Shown here piece after piece: positions 1 to 5,519 of a stretch of 11,493 nucleotides of DNA. Below the pieces are notes generated by a model, which made no database searches, was not told where the DNA came from, and saw only the letters and a program-made list of their open reading frames with translations. Positions within the stretch are counted from its first letter, which is position 1; every line of letters starts with the position of its first letter. The DNA comes from Collinsella aerofaciens (GTDB lineage Bacteria > Actinomycetota > Coriobacteriia > Coriobacteriales > Coriobacteriaceae): positions 1 through 11,493 of the forward strand of contig JAJWXI010000048.1 in assembly GCA_021641225.1 (NCBI GenBank). Reading direction: 5' to 3'. Made by a program: the position numbers and the translations under genes.

Positions 1-117
1 GTTGACGCGACCGCCCGCAATGGAGATCTGCGGTGCCAGGCCTGCCTGCAGCAGCACGCACACGATGGCGGCGATAACAAACGTGCGGGAGCTCATCCCC
101 TGCTCGTGTAGATCCAT
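1..117 (-). CDS. mreD: Rod shape-determining protein MreD, N-terminal part (cut by window edge)
   Basis: Only the first 39 or so codons are in the window; the gene continues past the left edge. MreD is an integral membrane partner of MreC in the elongasome, which directs side-wall peptidoglycan synthesis. The visible part has a short polar N-terminus and then a hydrophobic helix (FVIAAIVCVLLQAGLAP), as expected for the first membrane span of MreD. There are in-frame ATGs at 123 and 117. I prefer 117 because the AGGGGG ribosome-binding sequence, which overlaps the TAG stop of mreC, is then about 7 bases away; from the ATG at 123 it is almost adjacent. Position directly after mreB and mreC is the main support for the name. 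The stop/Shine-Dalgarno overlap suggests translation coupled to mreC. Confidence 0.85.
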   Translation of the reverse strand, partial: MDLHEQGMSSRTFVIAAIVCVLLQAGLAPQISIAGGRVN

Positions 118-128
118 GGACATGCCCC

Positions 129-1127
129 CTATTCGCTCGAGCCGGAATCGGTCGTCTCGGACGTGTCGGAACCGTCATCCGAGCTCTCGTCCTTCGTCTT
201 GGTCGCAGCATCGCGCGACGTTCCCTGCGGCGTGCTATTAGCGGTGCTCACGTCCTCATCCGAGGCCGACTGTTCGTCGGTCAGCGAGGTGATGACCAGC
301 ACTTCCTCGTTGTTCTCGGCCGTCGTCTGGGCGCGCACCACAATGGTGTAGTACACGTCGTTTGCCGATTTCTCAACCGACGAGACGGTGCCGAGCGGTA
401 GACCCTTGGGGAACACACCGCCAATGCCCGAGGTCACGATGATGTCGCCAACCTTAACGTCGGAATCGACGCTCACATACTCAAGACGCAGCGTGCCGTC
501 AGCCTGACCCTGCAGCATGCCCTGGGCGCGCGTGTCCTGCACCATGGCGGACACGCCCGAGTTCTCATCGCCAATCAGGCGCACGGTGGACGTCTTGGCC
601 GAGACCTCGATAATCTGGCCTATGACACCGGCAGAACTCGTCACGGGCATGTTGATGGTAAGCCCGTCGGCAGAACCCTTATCGATGGTAACGGTCGAGG
701 TCCAGGCATCGCCCGAAGCGCCGACGATACGAGCTGCGGTCGATTTGAGGTTGTAGGTCGACTGCAGACCGACCAGACCCTCCAGTCGCTCGGCGGTCTT
801 TTGAGCCTCGGAGAGCTCGGCGACCTTAGAGGTCAGTTCCTCGTTTTGCTTCTTAAGCTCGTCAAGCGTGTCCTGTGACGCCGTAAGGTTAGAGAACACG
901 TTACCGATCGCATTGAAGGGAGCCGCCACAGCCGAGCCCAGAAAACGCACTGGCGAGGTAATCGTCGTCACGCCCGAACGAACGGCATGAATCGGCCCCG
1001 TCTCGCCCTCACGAATATAAAACGTGAGCAGCAACACCGAAATCAGGCTGAAAACAATCAACGGGCGCATACCCGTTGATTGTCGCTTGGTATTCAGATT
1101 TGGAGAGAAACCCGAAGATCGTGCCAA
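129..1127 (-). CDS. mreC: Rod shape-determining protein MreC
   Basis: This 332-residue protein is the bitopic scaffold linking MreB filaments and MreD to the peptidoglycan synthases of the elongasome. Seen in the sequence: a basic cytoplasmic N-terminus, one membrane span at about residues 22-37, a coiled coil at about 84-121 (DELKKQNEELTSKVAEL), then the beta-barrel MreC domain at about 128-280 with motifs such as VGDIIVTSGIGGVFPKGLPLG. Residues 281-332 form a low-complexity tail rich in Ser, Thr, Asp and Glu, beyond the conserved domain. The start is TTG at 1127, with AGGTGG seven bases upstream and no better in-frame ATG before the membrane span. It lies 21 bases after the mreB stop and 5 bases before the first possible mreD ATG, so the three genes are very likely one transcript. 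Confidence 0.96.
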   Translation of the reverse strand: MARSSGFSPNLNTKRQSTGMRPLIVFSLISVLLLTFYIREGETGPIHAVRSGVTTITSPVRFLGSAVAAPFNAIGNVFSNLTASQDTLDELKKQNEELTSKVAELSEAQKTAERLEGLVGLQSTYNLKSTAARIVGASGDAWTSTVTIDKGSADGLTINMPVTSSAGVIGQIIEVSAKTSTVRLIGDENSGVSAMVQDTRAQGMLQGQADGTLRLEYVSVDSDVKVGDIIVTSGIGGVFPKGLPLGTVSSVEKSANDVYYTIVVRAQTTAENNEEVLVITSLTDEQSASDEDVSTANSTPQGTSRDAATKTKDESSDDGSDTSETTDSGSSE

Positions 1128-1148
1128 ATGGAATCCACCTTTTGGAAA

Positions 1149-2192
1149 TTAAGCATTGGTCTGGACGAAGCCGCCATCAAACGCATTGGCCTCGAGCACG
1201 CGGGCGCAGCCGTTAACAACGTTATCGAGCGCCGTGGGGCTGACGTTAACCGAAACGCCGGTCTCATCGCGCAGGCGCACGTCGAGACCGCGCAGCAGCG
1301 CGCCGCCACCGGTCAGCAAAATGCCGTAGTACATAAGGTCCGAGGCAAGATCGGGAGGCGTAGCGTCGAGTGCGTCCTTGACGGCCTTGGCCATCTCGTC
1401 GAGCGGCTTGTTGAGCGCGCGACGAATCTCCTCGCTCTCGATGCGCACGGTCTTGGGCAGACCGGTGATCACGTCGCGGCCGTTGACCTCGACGTCGAGC
1501 TCGTCCTTGAGCGGCACGGCGGAGCCGACCTTGATCTTGATGTCCTCTGCCGTACGCTCGCCGATGGCCAGGTTGTAGGCATCACGAACGTGCGTGAGGA
1601 TGGCCTGATCGAACTCGTCGCCGGCAATACGGATGGACTGCGAGACGACGATGCCGCCCATAGCGATAACGGCAACCTCGGTGGTACCGCCACCGATGTC
1701 GATGACCATGGAACCGGTGGGTTCCTCGACGGGCAGGTCGGCGCCGATAGCGGCAGCCATAGGCTCTTCGATCAGATAGGCCTGGCGGGCACCGGCCTGG
1801 ATCGTGGCCTCAAAGACAGCGCGCTTCTCGACCGACGTGACACCGGAGGGAACGCAGACGACAACACGCGGACGCGGAGTCCACGGATAGCGCTTCTCGG
1901 ACGCCTTGTCGATAAAGTAGCGAAGCATGGCCTCGGTAACATCGAAGTCGGCGATGACGCCGTCCTTCAGGGGACGAACGGCCACGATGTTGCCGGGCGT
2001 ACGGCCGAGCATGCGCTTTGCCTCGATACCGACCGCCAGGATGCGCTCGTCATTCTTGTCGATGGCGACAACGGAGGGCTCGCGAATGACGATGCCCTTG
2101 CCGCGCACGGAGACAAGCGTATTTGCGGTGCCGAGGTCGATGGCAAGATCGCCCGCATAGCTACCGAAGAACATATCCATCAAAGAAAACAA
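1149..2192 (-). CDS. mreB: Rod shape-determining protein MreB (bacterial actin)
   Basis: This 347-residue actin homologue polymerises on the inner membrane face and guides elongasome movement. The actin-fold ATPase motifs are visible: phosphate 1 DLGTANTLV at residues 19-27, the VPSGVTSVEKRAV stretch near 115-126, EEPMAAAIG at 142-150, phosphate 2 IDIGGGTTEVAVI at 164-176, and the adenosine loop LLTGGGALLRG at 292-302. Length is normal for the family. The N-terminus (MFSLMDMFFGSYAG) is amphipathic and could bind membrane. The start is TTG at 2192, with AGGAG five bases upstream. In-frame ATGs at 2180 and 2174 are too far from that site (17 bases or more) and would shorten the amphipathic segment. 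It is the first gene of the mreBCD cluster. A GC-rich hairpin at 2253-2285 separates it from the TPR gene. Confidence 0.98.
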   Translation of the reverse strand: MFSLMDMFFGSYAGDLAIDLGTANTLVSVRGKGIVIREPSVVAIDKNDERILAVGIEAKRMLGRTPGNIVAVRPLKDGVIADFDVTEAMLRYFIDKASEKRYPWTPRPRVVVCVPSGVTSVEKRAVFEATIQAGARQAYLIEEPMAAAIGADLPVEEPTGSMVIDIGGGTTEVAVIAMGGIVVSQSIRIAGDEFDQAILTHVRDAYNLAIGERTAEDIKIKVGSAVPLKDELDVEVNGRDVITGLPKTVRIESEEIRRALNKPLDEMAKAVKDALDATPPDLASDLMYYGILLTGGGALLRGLDVRLRDETGVSVNVSPTALDNVVNGCARVLEANAFDGGFVQTNA

Positions 2193-2307
2193 CGCAACTC
2201 CTGATGTGTTGGATGATTGCTGGAAAACTACTAGCTCATCATACTAGCGCAAGCCCGGCGCCTCACTTGCGGTGAAGCGCCGGGCAAAGCTAAATCCCAT
2301 AAGGTCA
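2193..2307 (-). promoter_or_regulatory. Leader region of mreB with a weak promoter candidate
   Basis: This 115-base gap lies between the TPR gene stop and the mreB start. On the minus strand it holds the hairpin at 2253-2285, then a possible -10 element TATGAT at 2243-2238 (5 of 6 matches to consensus), and the mreB ribosome-binding site AGGAG at 2202-2198. I see no convincing -35; the expected position falls inside the hairpin. mreB may therefore be transcribed by read-through from the gene upstream, from this weak promoter, or from both. Confidence 0.3.
2253..2285 (-). terminator. GC-rich hairpin between TPR gene and mreB
   Basis: The arms GCCCGGCGC (2253-2261) and GCGCCGGGC (2277-2285) pair perfectly. 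After one C/A mismatch, TCAC (2263-2266) and GTGA (2272-2275) pair over a five-base loop, giving 13 pairs. On the minus strand the bases after it are TTGCGCTAGTATG, a poor U-tract, so it may be a weak or factor-assisted terminator, an mRNA-processing or stability element, or a partial barrier setting mreBCD levels relative to the upstream genes. Confidence 0.5.
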
Positions 2308-3612
2308 CTACTGGTTGTCAGCAGCCGAGAAATCCATATCAAGCGAAGAAACGGCCCAGCCGATATGGTTGTCGGAGCGCACGAATTTGACGGTGTACTC
2401 CTGCTCGCCGCCCTTGGACAGCGATGCCTTCACCTTAGCGGTCGTCTCGGTCATGGACTGATCCATGCCCTCGACGGACACGGTGGCACCCTGCGGAATC
2501 GAGGAGATGATCATCGACTTAGCGTCCTCGGACAGGTTCGAGGCCAGGCAAGACTCGGCCTTTGCGGTGTCACCGTCGCCGGCAGCCTGGAACAGATCGG
2601 TAACGACAGACTCCTGAGACGGGAAGCCAAAGCCGCGCGTGTAGGCAAAGCCCAGACCGCCCGCGGCGATCAAAATGAGCAGAAGCAGCACGATGAAGAC
2701 TTTGAGGCCCGTGTGGCGATGGCGACGACGGACCTTGGCCTGCTTACGATCCTGACGATCCTGCTGGACCATCTCGGACTCGGACAGCGTAAAGAAGCCG
2801 GTGTCCGAGGGATCGGGCATAAACTGACCGGTCGCGCCCGTAGGATCGAGAGGATCGACGGCAGAAGCGTCCATCGCGGGCGCCGGAGCCGTGGCCATAG
2901 CCGTCTGGGCAGACAGCGCGGCAAGCGAATCGTGCACGCGGGCAAGCTCATCGGCCTGCTCGGAGGTGAGCTGGTAGATGCCATCGGCAGTAGCGGCGTT
3001 AAAGGCATCGAGTGCGTCGGAGGGACGGCCGGCGGCAGAAAGCGCCTGACCCATGCCGGCGTTAAGCGCACGCGTGTCGTCGCGGGGGCCGGCAAAGTCG
3101 ATAGCCGTGCGGTAGGTCTCCACGGCATCCGCGGGTCGGCCAAGCTTGATGAAGCAGCGGCCGAGCTCGCCAAGGGCGGCAGCAGGAGCCGGGTTGGCAC
3201 CGTCGATGGCAGCCTGACGGAAGGCGGTTCCCGCGTTGGCATAGTCGCCCGACAGGAACAGCGCATTGCCTAGACCCAGATAGGCCTTGAACGGCGTGGC
3301 ATAGGAAGCATCCTGCGTAGCAGCAGAGAACGCCTGGGCGGCCGTCGTGTAGTCGCCCACGGCGGCGAGCGCCTTGCCGCGGTTGGTGAGCAGCGCGCCG
3401 CGCTTGCCGTAGGTGCCGTCGTTGAGGGCGGCGGCATAGGCCTCGGCGGCCTCGGCATACATGCCCAGGTGCATCAAGGCGTTGCCACGAAGGTGATCTG
3501 CCTCGCCCATAATCTCATCGGGAGTCTTTGCCGCCCCAAGCATCTGGGCTGCAGCGGAAAAATCACCCGCGCGGTAAGCGGCGCGGCCCTGTTGGATCAG
3601 CTGGCTATTCAA
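2308..3612 (-). CDS. TPR-repeat single-pass membrane protein, function unknown
   Basis: This 434-residue protein has three parts. Residues 1 to about 230 are a helical solenoid of tetratricopeptide-like repeats, with repeated A-x-G-D/R-Y/F-x-x-A-x-x-A/F patterns near 15-25, 49-61, 84-96, 120-132, 157-168 and 193-204; these normally bind proteins. A linker rich in Pro, Asp and Ala (about 238-280) leads to a very basic stretch (RKQAKVRRRHRHTGLK) and one membrane span at about 305-324. The positive residues predict a cytoplasmic TPR domain and an outside C-terminus. The last 105 or so residues look like a small alpha-beta domain of the NTF2-like/DUF4878 kind, by general appearance only. The start is TTG at 3612, with AGGGGG five bases upstream, overlapping the end of the cyclophilin gene 11 bases away. 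Probably co-transcribed with it. Function is unknown; a scaffold role at the envelope is a guess from the domains. Confidence 0.9.
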   Translation of the reverse strand: MNSQLIQQGRAAYRAGDFSAAAQMLGAAKTPDEIMGEADHLRGNALMHLGMYAEAAEAYAAALNDGTYGKRGALLTNRGKALAAVGDYTTAAQAFSAATQDASYATPFKAYLGLGNALFLSGDYANAGTAFRQAAIDGANPAPAAALGELGRCFIKLGRPADAVETYRTAIDFAGPRDDTRALNAGMGQALSAAGRPSDALDAFNAATADGIYQLTSEQADELARVHDSLAALSAQTAMATAPAPAMDASAVDPLDPTGATGQFMPDPSDTGFFTLSESEMVQQDRQDRKQAKVRRRHRHTGLKVFIVLLLLILIAAGGLGFAYTRGFGFPSQESVVTDLFQAAGDGDTAKAESCLASNLSEDAKSMIISSIPQGATVSVEGMDQSMTETTAKVKASLSKGGEQEYTVKFVRSDNHIGWAVSSLDMDFSAADNQ

Positions 3613-3623
3613 GGAAGCCCCCT

Positions 3624-4166
3624 TTACTCGTGAACGATCTCGACATGGACGATCTCGTCGCCGGCACGCAGCTGCGAAATCACATCGAGACCCTCGACCG
3701 TGGTACCAAAGACGGTGTAACCGGAATCGAGGTTATGCTGGGCGCCCAGGCAGAAGTAGAACTGCGAACCCGCGGAATCGGGGTCCATGGAGCGTGCCAT
3801 GGCAAGGGCGCCATCGACATGGCTGTTGCGCGGATTGGTGGCAAACTCGCCCTTGATGCAGTAGCCGGGGCCACCGGTACCGGGCATGCCGTCGGGGCCC
3901 TCAAGACCGGCAGCGACGTCGGCGCCGGACATGTCGCGGGTATTGGGGTCCCCGCCCTGGATGACAAAACCGGGCACATAGCGATGGAACTTAAGGCCAT
4001 CATAGAAGCCCATCGTGGAAAGCTCGCAGAAGTTCGCGACATGAATGGGAGCGCCCTCGCCTTCAAACTTGACCTTGATGGTACCCTTCGACGTCTCGAT
4101 TACGGCGCACTCGTCGCCGACAAGCTGATACTCGGGCGTGTAGAGCTCTTTCTTAAAACCAAACAT
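3624..4166 (-). CDS. Cyclophilin-type peptidyl-prolyl cis-trans isomerase
   Basis: This 180-residue protein catalyses cis-trans isomerisation of peptide bonds before proline and assists protein folding. The cyclophilin signature is clear: FHRYVPGFVIQGGDP at residues 60-74, with the catalytic Arg at 62 and Gln at 70; then GALAMARSMDPDSAGSQFYF at 119-138, carrying the substrate-binding Gln135-Phe136; and YTVFG at 150-154. The position often held by Trp in cyclosporin-sensitive cyclophilins is not Trp here (GAQHNLD). There is no signal peptide or membrane span, so it should act in the cytoplasm. The N-terminus carries about 18 extra residues before the core. The start is ATG at 4166, with AAGGA five bases upstream. 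A strong promoter lies at 4206-4235, and the TPR gene follows after 11 bases, so these two head one operon. Confidence 0.96.
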   Translation of the reverse strand: MFGFKKELYTPEYQLVGDECAVIETSKGTIKVKFEGEGAPIHVANFCELSTMGFYDGLKFHRYVPGFVIQGGDPNTRDMSGADVAAGLEGPDGMPGTGGPGYCIKGEFATNPRNSHVDGALAMARSMDPDSAGSQFYFCLGAQHNLDSGYTVFGTTVEGLDVISQLRAGDEIVHVEIVHE

Positions 4167-4205
4167 GTGGTTCCTTCCTCGTGCGTTTAAAGCATATTTG
4201 TACGA

Positions 4206-4235
4206 ATTGTAGCAATAAGCACGGGCTTACATCAA
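4206..4235 (-). promoter_or_regulatory. Promoter of the cyclophilin-TPR operon
   Basis: On the minus strand, -35 TTGATG (4235-4230) and -10 TACAAT (4211-4206) are separated by 18 bases, and TGC directly before the -10 makes an extended -10. Transcription would start near 4199, giving a leader of about 33 bases. The spacer contains the inverted repeat TAAGC-N4-GCTTA (4216-4229), a possible operator. Confidence 0.7.
4216..4229. repeat. 14-base inverted repeat inside the promoter spacer
   Basis: TAAGC and GCTTA form a perfect inverted repeat with a four-base centre (ACGG on the plus strand), lying wholly between the -35 and -10 of the cyclophilin promoter. A dimeric regulator bound here would block RNA polymerase. 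No regulator can be named from the sequence. Confidence 0.45.
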
Positions 4236-4273
4236 TTGCGCACGTAGGTTATGCCGACTATGGCGAACTAATT

Positions 4274-5416
4274 TTAGGAACGCTGCTGCGGCTTCCAGGA
4301 ACCCACATTGGCATCGTACTGGTTCAGCGCGCTGTTGCCGCCCTGCGCGATGGGCGCCAGGATCTCGCTTTGGTGGGAACTCATCGACTCGCCATCGGGA
4401 ATGGCCAGCGAGATATCCCAGCTCTGGCAGATTACGTCGACGCGCTCATACATCCACTCGGCAAGCTGCTTTAAGTGGGCGATGTCGTCCGCATAGACCG
4501 TATCGTCCTGTACTTTCAGGTTGTTGAGCTCATCTAGCGTCTTTTTGATCTGGTCGCGCAGGGCGTAGGCACTCTGCGAAAGCTCCTGACGGGTGGACAG
4601 CGGCGTTCGGAGATAGCCGTTGTTAAAGGAATCGATGACCTCGCCGATCTGGTCCTCATCAGCGTAGGACACGATGGTCTGATACAGACCGTCGAGCCTG
4701 GTATAGAGCTGATCATCGGTGAGCACGGTTTCTTCCTGGACCACCTCGGCAGAATCGCCCTGCTTGGTATCGTCCTCAGTCGCCTCGCCCTTTTGACGCG
4801 TGGGGAAGGTGGTTTGTGCAGCTTGGCCAAACTGGTCGTAGAAGCCAGGCATGACACCCATGGGATCGGTCGTCACGAACCAATAGGCACCGCCGCACAC
4901 AAGGGCAAGGACCGCGATGACGATAAGCGGCTTGGGAATATGACGCTTGTGCTTGTGATAGGCGTCCTCGTCGGGGTGCACCTTGCGCTTAGGTTTTTGA
5001 GCATCGTCACGCAGGGAAACGGGAGTGGGAATTTCGACCTTGGGGATACCGAAATCCTTATCGAAAGCCGGCAGCACGCAGGTCTCATTGGGGTCGGCGG
5101 CGTCCGAAAGCACCGCAGCGGCAGAGGTCGGCGCATGCGGCACCTCGGTATCGATCTGCTCTTGCGTTAGACGCGGAAAGCCCGCCGTGCGGCCCGCTGC
5201 CAGGTCGGATGCGGCCGCGTCCTCGGAGAGGATACCCGGAGCGGGGCGTCCGCATTTGGGGCACGTACGATCATGCGGAGAAAGACGGGCACCGCAGCCC
5301 TCACAGAACACAAACTCGGTGTGCTCGGGACCATCGCCCGGACCCACATAGGCGTTGCAGTAGGGGCAGAACGAGGCGCCGTCCTCGATAGTCTTAAGGC
5401 AATGCGGGCAGATCAC
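4274..5416 (-). CDS. Double zinc-ribbon single-pass membrane protein, function unknown
   Basis: From the GTG at 5416 this is a 380-residue protein. Two treble-clef zinc ribbons open it: Cys 3/6/17/20 (ICPHC...FCPYC) and Cys 38/41/52/55 (FCEGCG...CPKCG). An acidic and Pro-rich linker follows, then a basic His/Lys-rich stretch (KHKRHIPK) and one membrane span at about 163-181. The remaining 200 or so residues are predicted to lie outside the cell and look helical and polar; I do not recognise the domain. I chose GTG because AGAGG is five bases upstream and MICPHC is a typical zinc-ribbon beginning. An in-frame TTG at 5446 would add 10 residues but has no clear ribosome-binding site. A weak extended -10 (TG-T-TATGCT, 5465-5457) could serve it. 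It shares its layout (cytoplasmic binding domain, one span, outside domain) with the TPR protein beyond the cyclophilin. Function is unknown. Confidence 0.88.
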   Translation of the reverse strand: MICPHCLKTIEDGASFCPYCNAYVGPGDGPEHTEFVFCEGCGARLSPHDRTCPKCGRPAPGILSEDAAASDLAAGRTAGFPRLTQEQIDTEVPHAPTSAAAVLSDAADPNETCVLPAFDKDFGIPKVEIPTPVSLRDDAQKPKRKVHPDEDAYHKHKRHIPKPLIVIAVLALVCGGAYWFVTTDPMGVMPGFYDQFGQAAQTTFPTRQKGEATEDDTKQGDSAEVVQEETVLTDDQLYTRLDGLYQTIVSYADEDQIGEVIDSFNNGYLRTPLSTRQELSQSAYALRDQIKKTLDELNNLKVQDDTVYADDIAHLKQLAEWMYERVDVICQSWDISLAIPDGESMSSHQSEILAPIAQGGNSALNQYDANVGSWKPQQRS

Positions 5417-5461
5417 GGCATCCTCTTTTCGAAGCAATTCAAACAATCGAGGTTAGAGCAT

Positions 5462-5509
5462 AACATCGCCACGGCCCCACAGGAGCAAGGCACCAATTCA
5501 ACATCGCCA
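5462..5509. repeat. Pair of 10-base direct repeats between ATPase and zinc-ribbon genes
   Basis: AACATCGCCA occurs at 5462-5471 and again at 5500-5509 (38 bases apart, nearly four helical turns). Both lie in the 103-base gap upstream of the zinc-ribbon gene, the left copy touching its possible extended -10. They could be binding sites for one regulator, or chance in a GC-rich background. I see no terminator hairpin after the ATPase gene in this gap. Confidence 0.35.
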
Positions 5510-5519
5510 GGGCGCGTAG

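Noticed and set aside
1080..2204. Long plus-strand open frame antisense to mreB
   Set aside because: It mirrors the full length of a clear mreB gene; stop-poor antisense frames are expected from the GC-rich third positions, and the product shows no recognisable domain.
5417..5446. TTG at 5446 as start of the zinc-ribbon gene
   Set aside because: There is no Shine-Dalgarno match before it, whereas GTG 5416 has AGAGG at five bases and gives a standard zinc-ribbon beginning. Kept only as an alternative.
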